The notes under the pieces were generated by a model that worked only from the letters and a program-made list of their open reading frames with translations, was not told where the DNA came from and did no database searches. A program made the position numbers and the translations under genes. Below, piece by piece: positions 36,205 through 46,456 of a DNA stretch of 64,000 nt (the stretch's first letter is position 1; each line of letters starts with the position of its first letter). Location of the stretch: assembly GCA_007922225.1 (NCBI GenBank), contig ML679995.1:8436689-8500688 (forward strand), written 5' to 3'. Origin of the DNA: Emydura subglobosa (lineage: Eukaryota; Chordata; Testudines; Chelidae).

Positions 36205-36720
36205 AGCTTGAGCTTAACTCCCAACTCTGCTACAGATTTTGTGTGACTTTGGCCAAGCCACTTATCTACACAGCAAAACCTGTGCCTATGCTAACCACCC
36301 AGGCTGGCCTAAACCCAGCTAGTCTGGGCAGCGATAGCAATAATAATAGTGAAGACTGTGCAGTGAAGGCTTCAGCAAGGATAATACAAGTCTGGCACAG
36401 GCCCTAGGTACATATTTGGCTAACTAGCCCACTCTGAAGCCAGTGCTGCATTGTCTTCACTGCTATTGTTAACTCTAACTGGATTCAAACTAGTTCAGGT
36501 AGACTTTTGCATGGCTTTTGCTGTCAAGACATCCCCACAGTCTCTCTGTGCATGGGTTTGCCATCAGTGGAATGGGTACAATAGTAAATCCCTGCATGCG
36601 AGGATAAGTGCGTTAGTGATTGTGAAGGGCTCTGGAAGTATCGTGATGAGGCCTCAAGTACCTAGCTGGTTCACAAATACATTTGTCTGGCTCTTTCCAC
36701 CAGGCTCATCTCAGAAGACT
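36205..36720 (+). mobile_element. MIR/CORE-like SINE split by a MITE
   Basis: The first part (36205-36257) has the head and core 'ctctgctacagattttgtgtgactttggccaagccactta'. The second part resumes at about 36539 with 'cagtctctctgtgcatggg', 'ccatcagtggaatgggtacaatagtaaatccctgcatgcgaggataagtgcgttagtgattgtgaagggctctgg'. Joined, the two parts follow the order of the intact SINE at 44568. The intervening 36258-36538 is a foldback MITE inserted into the core. The right end continues into direct-repeat copy A2 (36649-36723). Confidence 0.7.
36258..36538. mobile_element. Foldback MITE nested in a SINE
   Basis: The left end 'ttatctacacagcaaaacctgtgcc' and the right end, inverted, 'ggatgtcttgacagcaaaagccatgc' match. 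Inner blocks 'atagtgaagactgtgcagtgaaggcttcag' and, inverted, 'agcagtgaagacaatgcagcactggcttcag' also match, with a centre near 36400. The arms are imperfect, so the element is old. It uses the same 'gtctaca' type terminus as the elements at 14755 and 35363. No transposase is encoded. Confidence 0.65.
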
Positions 36721-36764
36721 CTCAGCACCTAAAACATCTGAAAACACACTTGGCTTCCAAAGCC

Positions 36765-36858
36765 AAATGCCAGAAGGAAATGGAATGTGTAGCTCAGCAT
36801 AACATCTCACCCCGTGCTGAGCCATCCAGTGCCGATGTGACAACCAACGCCTCCTTGC
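36765..36858 (+). repeat. Plus-strand partner of the inverted 91-94 bp segment
   Basis: Plus-strand copy of the segment at 35570-35660, with one extra triplet near its end (ctccttgc compared with ccttgc). It lies 42 bp downstream of direct-repeat copy A2. A small hairpin 'ttggcttccaaagccaa' (about 36750-36766) borders its start. Confidence 0.75.
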
Positions 36859-39089
36859 TGCTTCCTAACTCGATGTGCAGTGATGAGGTTTGGGAGTTTA
36901 ACTCGGAGTCAACTTTCAATGATCACTTTTGCCTCTCTGATGTGAAGGTTTTCTTTCCAAATAGGCCTATTTACATAAATTGCAAGCAGCCCATTTGGAA
37001 TCTGATGATTTTTATGCAGTCCTAGGAGGGCAAGGCAGTGGTTTTATGGAGTGAGCTATCGGGTAGACACACATTTGACTCGAAGGGCGCTGAGTTATCA
37101 AGTTTCTCCAAGGGCAGCCATATATCTTCTGTATCCAAAGTCAAATTATATTTGACATTTCATTTAAAGCCCAAGACATCTTGATGCTAAAGAGGAGTAT
37201 GAGTGCTAAAGCAGGAGGGCATTCAATTTGGCAGAACAGATGTTTCTATTCCTATCATACTAGCTGGGCAATAGACAAGTTCTATTCCCCCCTTCCATGC
37301 ACGGAAAATCACTGAGCTAGCTCTCTATCGAAATGACAGTTTTTCAAAATCCTTTTCCATCTGGCAATGTTTAAGGGGCTATTTTGGAGGCTGCATTACT
37401 TATGCAGTTACTAACATGGGCTCATTTCCTTATACCCAGAGATTTCATTTAAAACTTGGAAGTTTGCGCAAGGCTCAGAGCAATGCCTCACTTTGGGAAT
37501 GGGGCAGCTCTGTCAAGAGAGAGTTTTCATGCTCGGTCACAGCCTTTCTTTTAGCCTGTCTCCTGGGCATTTCCTCCAGTGAGTGCTTCCATTGACTGCT
37601 TTAAAGGAGAAGAATCTTGAAGCTTGACGATGCTCAGGGCAGCTTGGGGGGATGGGCGTGCAAAGGTGGCTTTAAAGACACACTTGTGGCCCGCTGACCT
37701 TGGAACTGCTCGCTTGCTGTAGTGGTCCATAAATTACAGCAAACTCGGAGCTGCTCTATTTTACATAGGTGCCCACAAGGGGCCATTCTAGAAGCTGGGG
37801 GTCTCTGGGGCACAGGGATAACCTAGCCATAGCCTAAGGACTGGGCAGTAGCCAGAATAGCGTAACTAAATTACCCTGGTTTATGACTGGAGCAACACAG
37901 AGTGATGATGAACCAGTCCCAGTGGGTTTATCCATTGGCACAAGACAACAGAATGCAGCCCTGGATTATCTTGCTTTGGGCCTTCTCCATCTATTCTGTA
38001 TATTTTGTAGCACAAATTGTTTTTTGCCTTTCGGTGTCCATCTATGATGCTACCTTAGTGTTGTGGCGTGTATCATTTTATGCAGCCCTGTTATTACGAA
38101 GGTCTATTTTTTATGATGATATAGATTATGCAAGGCAGCAAATGTTACTGCTCAGGTCAGGAAGGCCTTTTCTACGTGCCTGTGTTGTTTCATTCATTAT
38201 ATTTGTATTTCACATGTCCTAGGCTGACACATTTCATACATCTTAATTATGTGATTATCTTCCAAACTGTAGATAGCCTTCCTGTCTCCGAGGAGGGGAA
38301 AGGATGTGGGGAGGGAGATGGGGAATATGAGTATAGATGGAAATAAAGGAAGTCACACCTCATATCAGATTGTTTTCACATTTCCTTCTGTATTGATTTT
38401 TCAGAAGCTGATTATTGTGGCTGTTCTGCAAGCTGCTCTCATTAGGAACCCATTGATTGTTAAGCCTCATTATTGCTCCAGCTGTTGGGAATGGGAGAGA
38501 ATAGATAAGAGGGGGGAGGGAAATTAAGGCCAATATTTTATTATCTTAATGTTTGTTGTGCTCTTTGGGCTCTTCCTATCTATCTATATTTTAAAGCTAC
38601 AAATTAATTATTGACTTTACACAATAACCTCCCTAGCTTCAAAAAGGTCAAAGAGGGAATGAATGTCTTTTCCATCATAAAAAGCAGCCTGGGATTGATT
38701 GAAACCATGAAAGCCCATTCGACTCTTTTACTGCAAAATGGATGGGCTTTTAATGGCTCCCCCTCCCATTTATCTATGCTGCAAAGAGCAGAAGTGCCAT
38801 TGTTAACTTAGCAACAGCACTAAACATCACACAGGCTGCTGAAACGTGTCCTTCTCTTGCGAAGGTCCTCCTTCGTGTGCCTACCTGTGCAGGCAGAGGA
38901 GCACTTGTAAAAGTGCTCTTAAAATTATGGATAGTTCCATTTTCCTGGGTGAATAATGTTTGTTTGAAGCCCTTCTGTCAACCCAGTAAAATAGAAAATA
39001 AAATATTTGCTTAGGTCTTCATTCAACAGAGCACTGAAACATGTGCTTCATTGCTTTGGGACCTATCTAGTGTGGTACTTATCTGACCC
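36859..39089. other. Gene-free stretch
   Basis: No gene is supported over 2.2 kb. The longest frame, 106 codons from 37902 on the plus strand, is hydrophobic (YFVAQIVFCLSV, VVSFIIFVFHM) because the DNA is T-rich. It has no family signature, no flanking splice context that I can defend, and no Kozak-like support, so I treat it as chance. Confidence 0.4.
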
Positions 39090-39290
39090 ACTATAATATC
39101 TGAGTGCCACACCATCTTTAACGTCATCTTCTCTGTGAAATAGGGCAGTGCCTATTATCCCCACTTTACAGATGGGAAACTGAAGTACAGAGAGGCTAAA
39201 TGACTTGCCCTAGTCTCACAAGGAGTATGTGATGGCCTAGGGTTTGACCCTGGATATCTTCCAGTTCCTTAACCACTGGATCATCCTTCT
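39090..39290 (-). mobile_element. MIR/CORE-like SINE, minus strand
   Basis: In inverse order the segment shows the tail ('attatccccactttacagatgggaaactgaagtacagagaggctaaatgacttgccctagtctcacaagg'), the core and a tRNA-like head near 39245-39290 ('tgaccctggatatc ... aaccactggatcatcc'). The A-box complement 'aaccactgga' and B-box complement 'tttgaccctgg' are visible. It is among the better-preserved copies. Confidence 0.75.
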
Positions 39291-40116
39291 TTACCTCAAT
39301 GGTCATTGATGCTATGCTATGCTTTGTGAAGCTCAGCTGTTTCTTTTCACTTGGTGGTTGGAGAACCATGTATTTGGTGTCAGTGTATGCAGGACCTCTC
39401 CCTCTTCCCCTGGGTTGTGCTCTAAAATTACAAACACACCCACAATTAAATGGTTTGATCTAGCAAGGTCACTGAGTTGCCAGTCCTTAGCTATGTTCAG
39501 TGCCATCAGTTGGAAAACTAACGGGAACAGAGGGTGTTTACCACCGGGGAGGCTTTAAAAGTTTGGGGCTTGAGGCTTTGCTTATACCCTGATGTTAATC
39601 TGGTGTAACTTCATTGAAAGAAATTGCAGCATCCCATCCATGCAGTTACTTCCTTTAGCGCCAGTCTCTGTTCAGGTTTTGATGGACAGGCCTAGGTTCA
39701 TCTGGATCTTGCCTCCAGTTCAGCAGGGTCTAACTTTCTTATTCTCTTTCCGCATGAATTCACTTAGTCGTACCTCCAGCCCTCTCGGTCCTTCCTGGCA
39801 GGGTCACCAGAGCAACATGGAAGGAAAATCCTACCCACTTAGGGAACGCTAGATACTTGATGGACAGTTGAAGACTCCCAAGGAATAACACAAAGTATAG
39901 TCAATGGAGTAATTTTATTAAACAGGAAGTAAATATAACATAACCAGGTAAAACTCAACTCTCAGGGTCATCAGTTCCTCCCCACACCAATAGTACCCAT
40001 TAATTTCCCCAGTTACATGACCTGATAAAGTAAGAGTAATATTTAGTGCCTCATTGGTACACATACTTCATAGGAGCCCTTGATGATCTGTGCCAATGAT
40101 ATCATCTGCATCAGCA
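39291..40116. other. Gene-free stretch
   Basis: No supported gene. The two plus-strand frames of 79 and 86 codons show no domain features. Confidence 0.4.
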
Positions 40117-42200
40117 ATAAGCCACTTGGCTGATTTGATTTAGTACAGCCCTAAAGGCTGTGTGTTGTGTGAAGGAATACTTCTTATTGTTTGTTTTGAA
40201 TCTGCTGCCTATTAATTTCATGTGGTGACCCCTCGTTCTTGTGTTATGAGAAGGAGTAAATAACACTTCCTTCTTTACTTTCTGCACACCAGTCATGATT
40301 TTATAGAACTCTATCATATCCCCCAAGTCATCTCTTTTCCAAGCGGAAAAGTCCCAGTCTTATTAATCTCTCCTCATAGGGAAGCTGTTCCATGCCCCTA
40401 ATCATTTCTGTTGCCCTTTTTTGTAGCTTTTTCAATTCCAATATATCTTTTTTGAGATGGGGCAACCAGATCTGCATGCAGTATTCAAAATGTGGGCATA
40501 CCATGGATTTATATAGAGGCAATATGCTATTTTCTGTCTTCTTAGCTATCCCTTTCCTAATGATTCCAACTTTCTGTTAGCTTTTTTGTCTGCCAGTGCA
40601 CATTCCTCAGTGGAGTACTTTGCATTTGGCCTTATTGAATTTCATCCTATTTACTTCAGACCATTTCTCCAGTTTGTCCAGAACATTTTGAATTTTAATC
40701 CTATTCTCCAAAAGCACTTGAAACCCCTCCCAGATTGGTATCATCCACAAACTTTATAAGTGTACTCTCTATTCCATTATCTAAACCATTGATGAAGATA
40801 TTGAACAGAACCAGACCCAGAACTGATCCCTGCAGGACCTGATATGCCCTTCCAGCTTGACTGTGAATGACAGATAACTACTCTCTGGGAATGGGTTTCC
40901 AACCATTTATGCACCCACCTTACAATAACTCCATCTAGGTTGTATTTCCCTAGTTTGTTAATAGAAGGTCATGTGAGACAGTATCAAAAGCCTTACTAAA
41001 ATCAAGATCTACTACTTCCTCTCATCCACAAGGCTTGTTACGCTATCAAAGACAGCTATCATGTTGGTCTGACATGATTTGTTCTTGACAAATCCATGCC
41101 GACAGTTACTTATCACTTTATTATCTTCTAGGTGTTTTCAAATTGATTTGCTCCATTATCTTTCTGGGTACTGAAGTTAAGATGACTGGTCTGTAAATCC
41201 CCCCTATTTCCCTTATTATAGATTGGCACTATATTTGCCCTTTTCCAGTTCTCTGGAATCTCTCCCCTCTTCCATGACTTTTTTAAGATAATCGCTAATG
41301 GCTCAGATATCTCCTCAGTCAGCTCTTGGAGTATTCTCGGATGTATTTTATCAGGCCCTGGTGACTTGAAGACATCTAACTTGTCTAAGTAATTTTGAAC
41401 TTGTTCTTTCCCTATTTTAGCTTCATATCCTACCTCATTTTCACTGGCATTCACTATGTTTAGACGTCCAATTGTTACTAGCCTTTTTGGTAAAAACTGA
41501 AACAAAAAAGTCATTTAGCACTTCTGCCATTTCCATATTTTCTGTTTTTGTTTCCCTCTCAATTGAGTAACGGGCGTACCCTATCCTTGGTCTTCCTTGT
41601 GCTGTTAATGTATTTGCAGAATGTTTTCATTTTACCCTTTAGTTCTCTAGCTAGCTTAATCTCATTTTGTGCCTTGTCCTTTCTAATTTTATCCCTACAT
41701 ACTTGTGTTATTGGTTTATATCTATCCTTTGTAATTTGACCTAGTTTCCATTTTATGTAGGACTCTTTTTTGAGTTTCAGATCATTGAAGATCTCCCGGT
41801 TAAGTCAGGGTGGTCTCTTGCCATAATTCCTGTCTCTTCTACACAGTGGGATAGTTTGCTAATGTGCCTTTGAAAAACTGTCAACTCTCTTGAACTGTTT
41901 CTCCTGTTAGACTTGTTTCCCATGGGCTCTTACCTACCAGCTGCCTGAGTTTGCTAAAGGCTTCCTTCTTGAAATCCATTATCTTCATTGCTCTGTTTTC
42001 CCTCCTACCATTCCTTAGAATCATGAATGCTACCATTTCATGATCACCCAAGCTGCCTTCCACTTTCAAATTCTCAACCAGTTCCTCCCTATTTGTCAAA
42101 ATCAAATCTTGAACAGCCTGTCCCCTAGTTGCTTTCTCCACTTTCTGAAATAAAAAAATTGTCTCCAGTACATTCCAAAAACTTCATTCGTCTAGTAAAC
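40117..42200 (-). mobile_element. Long CR1 LINE copy, minus strand
   Basis: Read on the minus strand, this copy starts near 42200 in the pre-RT linker. A frame at 42141-41881 has [20 protein letters not shown] and [20 protein letters not shown]. It then enters the RT domain (41514-41128) with [20 protein letters not shown] and [19 protein letters not shown]. The catalytic box is recognisable as [10 protein letters not shown] at about 40720-40752, with Ala of the usual F-A-D-D replaced by Val. The C-terminal block at 40522-40328 has YCMQIWLPHLKKDI, KLQKRATEMIRGMEQLPYEE and [12 protein letters not shown]. It continues into the WN-L region up to about 40117, where the extreme 3' tail is lost. 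Frameshifts and stops divide it, so it is inactive. It belongs to the 12330 subfamily. Confidence 0.85.
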
Positions 42201-43318
42201 CCGGATCCTCCTTTGTAGCTGTGTGACTCTGTGAGTCTGACCCATCCTGGTCAAACTGCTTCCCAAGGAAAAGGCACTAAAGCCATTAAGGCTACTCACT
42301 CTGGCATTGTCTTTTAATGACCCTTAAGAGTGAGCTAGTAGGTGAGAATAGAAATGGCCTCCTCTCTCTTTCCCTAGGTGGGCAAACTGAGTCTGCTAGC
42401 CAGCCAGACCAATAGAATTGAAGTATCCATCCCCATTTATGGGACACACCACAGTAGTGACAGATCCAGACACCATATTAATAGTCCCCAAAGAGCACAC
42501 TCACATTTGTTATATAGACATTCACTGCAGTGTGTCACTACAAAACTAGGATCCTATGGCAAAATTTTAAAATGTTTGATGGCTATTTTCTCTTCAGCTA
42601 TGGTTAGTCTCTGAAAGTGTAACATTAGCCACTGCTTGTCTGTTTATGTGCCTTACCCCAATGTTGCTTCTTGGAATGGCAGGTACAATGTTACACACCA
42701 GGAAGAGCTCAGTTCCCTTTAGCCGGGCTTAAGTCATTAGAGTATCTGACAGCATAAAGAGTGTCTCTCATTGACACTCCTGCTTAACAAGCAGCAAATA
42801 TATCGTGTAATTGCTGCATCATATGCCTCTGCGATGCTGACCTGGATTTCCATAATAGCCATCCTAAATCGTGTTATGCTGTACCAGTTGTTCAGTATTC
42901 CCGGCCTGTTCCTTCCTAATCAGTATGATTTATCTCTGCCTTTCATTTTCTTTATTGACTACGCGTTGTTCCTATAAGGTTACTGTGGCAACTGGAAGAG
43001 TTCTTGGATGACATTTTTGGCTGTAGCACCTATAGGTATCCATAGGTAGCATCTGTATGGCTTAAAGATATTGATGTATAGAGCCAAATGCTACAGTGGG
43101 CTGGGGAATGGAGGGGCAGAGATGTTAGAATGTAGAAACAGGCAGCATTGCTATTATTTACCAGCATTCACAATTAGCAGGTGTATGGATATCTTGGGCC
43201 CTGTCTTAAAAGCCACTTTTCCTGAAGGCTTTCCCCATGTATGTGTTTTAGATTTGCCCAGGACTTAAGCTGACACCACAGTCCATTACTAAAAGAGAAG
43301 CAGCACTGTTGGTGACCT
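42201..43318. other. Gene-free stretch
   Basis: No gene or assignable repeat is visible in this 1.1-kb interval. Confidence 0.4.
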
Positions 43319-43352
43319 GGCCCCATAGCTCAGGGGTTAGACCATTGGTCTT
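43319..43352 (+). pseudogene. 5' half of tRNA-Thr(TGT) fused to a CR1 tail
   Basis: The 34 bases GGCCCCATAGCTCAGGGG...TCTT match the start of vertebrate tRNA-Thr from nucleotide 1 to the first anticodon base, with about three differences. The D-arm word 'agctcaggggttaga' is intact. The sequence then changes abruptly into CR1 3' sequence (43353-43578), and no anticodon-to-acceptor half is found on the far side of the CR1. It therefore cannot be an intact tRNA gene. It is either a broken tRNA pseudogene or, more interestingly, a tRNA half copied onto the 5' end of a CR1 cDNA. The tRNA identity rests on my memory of the vertebrate consensus. Confidence 0.6.
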
Positions 43353-43578
43353 TGGGTGAGATCTAGGTTGAGGAAAAACTTTTATGCTAGGAGAGTGGTG
43401 AAGCACTGGTGGTGGTGGAATCTCCATCCTTAGATATTTTTAAGGCCTGGCTTGACAAATCCCTGGCTGGGATGATTTTGTTGGGGTTGGTCCTGCTTTG
43501 AGCAGGGGTTGGACTAGATGACCTCCTGAGGTCCTTTCTAACCCTAATCTTCTATGATTCGATGATTCAATAAAATCC
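43353..43578 (+). mobile_element. CR1 LINE 3' end
   Basis: The segment is a well-preserved CR1 terminal fragment: 'gaagcactggtggtggtggaatctccatccttagatatttttaaggcctggcttgacaaatccctggctgggatgatttt' encodes the conserved end of the second open frame (ESPSL-IFK-WLDK-L-GM-L pattern). It is followed by GGACTAGATGACCTCCTGAGG and the tail 'cttctatgattcgatgattcaa' with its short terminal repeat. It appears younger than the 40-kb copy. The 5' junction with the tRNA-Thr half at 43352 is abrupt. Confidence 0.85.
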
Positions 43579-44159
43579 CATTTGTTACTGGAGACATGTG
43601 CAGTAAAGTACACTCCAAGGGCCTGACTTTCCTCTCGAGCTCATGGAAATCAGGAATAACTTCATTTCAGTCAGTGGAGTTACACTGACATGAAGGAGGA
43701 GAATCTGGCCCGCATTCTCTCAGGTGGCTTTAGGAGAACAAGGATGTGGCGGTTGGAGGGGTGTCATTCATTTGAATTAATGGCAGGTAGATGTAGAAAA
43801 AGTGAAAGAGAAATTGGCCTTGCACCTTGTGGAATTAGCGGTGGTAAGAGCCAAGTGTGGCAGCTGGATTTTTAAAATAGTTGGCTGATTTTTATGGCCA
43901 GCAATAATCAACTGATAATTTTAGGACTAATAACAATATATCTCATACAATCAAGATAAATCAGATTTCATGCTACAGGGCATTAAAGATCCAATCCAAC
44001 TCCTGTTTGTCATTGAGAATCTTTCCACTGACTTCAGGGGGCTTTGGATGAGGTTCGAACTGATCATTACAGGGGTCAAGGCAGACTACTTCACTTTCAA
44101 GGAGAGTACTGAAAAAATACTTTTAGGGCAGGACCGGTTTCTTTGACTGCCTCTATTCA
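43579..44159. other. Gene-free stretch
   Basis: No gene is seen. The phrase 'ttcatttcagtcagtggagttacactgacatgaaggaggagaatctggccc' (about 43662-43712) resembles an old dispersed repeat that I cannot delimit. Confidence 0.35.
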
Positions 44160-44400
44160 TAATAATATTTAGCTCTTACATAGCGCTCTTCATCTGTAGA
44201 TTTCAAAGCCCTTTAAAAAGAAAGCTAATTGATTGTCATTTTACAGATCAGATAAAAGAATCCTAGAAAGAGGAAGTGACTTAATCAAGATCATCTAGCC
44301 AGTCAGTGATAAAACTAGCAGTAGATTAAGGTTTCCTAACTCCCCATCCTGTGTTCTGTCCACTGTCCTTCCTGCCTCTCTACCATCCTTATTGAAAAGC
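44160..44400 (-). mobile_element. MIR/CORE-like SINE, minus strand, degraded
   Basis: In inverse order: 'agctcttacatagcgctcttcatctgtagatttcaaagcccttta', 'attttacagatcagataaaag', 'aggaagtgacttaatcaagatcatctagccagtcagtg', then a head remnant with 'ttctgtccactgtccttcc'. It is an older copy than the one at 39090. Confidence 0.6.
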
Positions 44401-44567
44401 TCTGTAGAACAGGATAGAAAATTATAACTTTTCCATAAGAACTTTTTTGAGCTAAGTAGATAATTGTGTGGAATTTTAGAGGGCTTTAAAAATAACTTAG
44501 AAAGGACATCATTTGCTACTGGAGTCTCTCGCTCTTGAGTCACTTCTAGAGAACCCTATTGGATTCA

Positions 44568-44832
44568 TCTCCAAGGGGAAGGATGGTCTTGTTGCTAAGA
44601 CACTGGTTTGGGACTCAGAAACGTAGGTTTGAATTTTGGCTCCCCGACAGACCTTGGGCAAGTCACTTAATCTCTGTGCCTCAGTTCCCCATCTGTGAAA
44701 TAGGCATAATGGTACTTCCTTTCTGTCACTTCGATTCAGACTGTAAACCCTTCAGTGCAGGGTTTAATTGTTTGTTTATACAGCTCTTGGTGGATTGAGG
44801 CCTCTAGATACCATAGTAAATAATACTAATAT
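44568..44832 (+). mobile_element. MIR/CORE-like SINE with full tail
   Basis: The most complete SINE here. Head 'aaggatggtcttgttgctaagacactggtttgggactcag', B-box-like 'gtaggtttgaattttgg', core 'ccttgggcaagtcacttaatctctgtgcctcagttccccatctgtgaaata', then the tail 'gactgtaaacccttcagtgcagggtttaattgtttgtttatacagctcttgg', ending near 'accatagtaaataatac'. It shows that the separate tail fragments at 9838, 21250, 27440 and 52216 may be the 3' part of this same family. Confidence 0.8.
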
Positions 44833-45519
44833 ATTTTACAGGATTTTTCTATAAGGGTGAGTGACAGCAACTCCAGGCGGCAGGATGCAGGACTTGATGG
44901 ACCAGTGTCCTGAGTCTTTACAATAAATCCTTTATTCCTAAAGCAAAGACATTACCTAGATGCTGTATAACAATGAGTTTTTAACTGACGATGCCATAAG
45001 ATAATGAGGTGGCAGAACATTCATCTGCATAAGGCAGAGCATGTCAGAGTCCTTAGATACCCTGTGCTTGGAGTCAGTCACAAGGCTCTCTTGCCATCAG
45101 CTTGCTGTGACTCACGCCTTACCAGTCCATTCTGCCGTCAGCAGGAGCAGCAGCCCCCCTGCAAAGTGAAGGCTTCTCCAGCCTTGTTCAGTCTTCTCTT
45201 CTGACTCACCAGCTTGTCTGCTCTGCAGACACATACAGCAAATGATGCACTAGAACGAAAAGCCAGGGACTGGGTTTAATGCATTAGCACAATTTTCAAA
45301 GTAATTTGTGTCTTTGCATCTATATCCTAATTGGGATTCTGCCAGGCTCTGTCATGCTTTCACTTCGTTACTTTGCTCTTCATATATAAAACTGTATATA
45401 TGTAGTGGACTTATTGATTAAGCATGCTATATTCACAGCCCTGTTTAGTGACTCCTTCTCTATATTTATAGAACAGCTACAGGACAGGCAGTTGTTGGGA
45501 GAACTGTAGTACCCAGAGA
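44833..45519. other. Gene-free stretch
   Basis: No gene or assignable repeat is seen. Confidence 0.4.
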
Positions 45520-45620
45520 CCCAGCTGATACTGAGGCATCTATGTGCTAGGTGCTGTAGAACTAAGACATGATTCTTACCCAGAAGAAGTTACAATGTAA
45601 ACAGACAACAGACAAAGGGT
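45520..45620 (-). mobile_element. SINE tail fragment, inverted
   Basis: The order 'gaggcatctatgtgctaggtgctgtagaactaagacatgattcttacccagaag' is the inverse of the 9838-type tail. It is strongly diverged. Confidence 0.45.
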
Positions 45621-45849
45621 GGGAAAATGGCAATGTTACTGTCCCTGTTTTAAAGAGGAATAGCTGATGCAGAAAGACAAAGGCCTGGGCTATTAAGTTG
45701 ATACAAGGTGCTTTATGCAAGGTGCTTTACTTAAATTCATTCTGACTGAGTGGAAAAGTGAAGGCAGCAGTGAGAAATAAAAAGTTAATATGTAACAAAT
45801 GGCAATAGGGGAAATAGATAACAATGGATATAAATTGGAGGTGATTAAG

Positions 45850-46085
45850 TTTGATTGGGAACATGAAATTGATAAAGGAAGCTAAAGACATAAGGTTAAA
45901 AAACCGTGGCTGGAACCATGGTCTAAGAACAAAATAGAGGAGTTTTTCAGGTACATTAGGAACAATAGAAATCCTAGAAATGGTATAGAGCCATTACTAG
46001 ATGAAGATGGTAAAATTGTTGTTAATGAAGCAGAAAAGGCAGCAGTGAACAAGAAATCAACAAGCATTTCTGTTCTGTAGTTGGA
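45850..46085 (+). mobile_element. CR1 LINE pre-RT linker fragment, plus strand
   Basis: The codons read FFRYIRNNRNPRNGIEPLL, then DEDGKIVVNEAEKAA, the typical end of the CR1 pre-reverse-transcriptase linker (compare KKRFYKYIRSNRNKKKS in the copy at 22 kb). Both ends are truncated. At about 46086 it meets a minus-strand CR1 3' end, so two different insertions are in opposite orientation. Confidence 0.65.
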
Positions 46086-46087
46086 AA

Positions 46088-46455
46088 GAAGCAAGATAGA
46101 ATCGTAGGACTGGAAGGAACCATAAGAGGTCATGTAGTCCATCCCCTGTACTTATGGCATGACTAAGTATTATCTAGACAATCCTTGACAAGCGTTTGTC
46201 TAATCTGATTTTAAAAATCTCTAATGATAGAGATTCCACAACCTCCCTAGGTAATTTATTCCAACGCTTAACTACGTTGACAGTTAGGAATTTTTCCAAT
46301 CTAACCTGTCCTTGCTGCAATTTAAACCCATTGCTTTTTGTCCAATCCTGAGGTTAAAGACAACAATTTTTCCTCCCTCCTCCTTGTAACAACCTTTTAT
46401 GTACTTGAAAACTGCTATCACGTACCCTCTCCATCGTCTCTTCTCCAGACTAAAC
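46088..46455 (-). mobile_element. CR1 LINE 3' end, minus strand
   Basis: Inverse order of a CR1 tail: 'gaatcgtaggactggaaggaacc', 'gaggtcatgtagtccatcccctg', then the C-terminal coding part 'gatagagattccacaacctccctaggtaatttattccaacgcttaactac' (SL-V-WN-L pattern), up to 'cgtaccctctccatcgtctcttctccagactaa'. The break at 46455 coincides with the start of a palindromic repeat. Confidence 0.8.
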
Positions 46456-46456
46456 T

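Noticed and set aside
37902..38222. 106-codon hydrophobic plus-strand frame, possible membrane protein
   Set aside because: Hydrophobicity follows from T-rich DNA. No family motif, no signal or splice context and no conserved residue pattern.
43319..43352. Functional tRNA-Thr gene
   Set aside because: The anticodon, variable region, T-arm and acceptor 3' side are absent, so it cannot fold as a tRNA.
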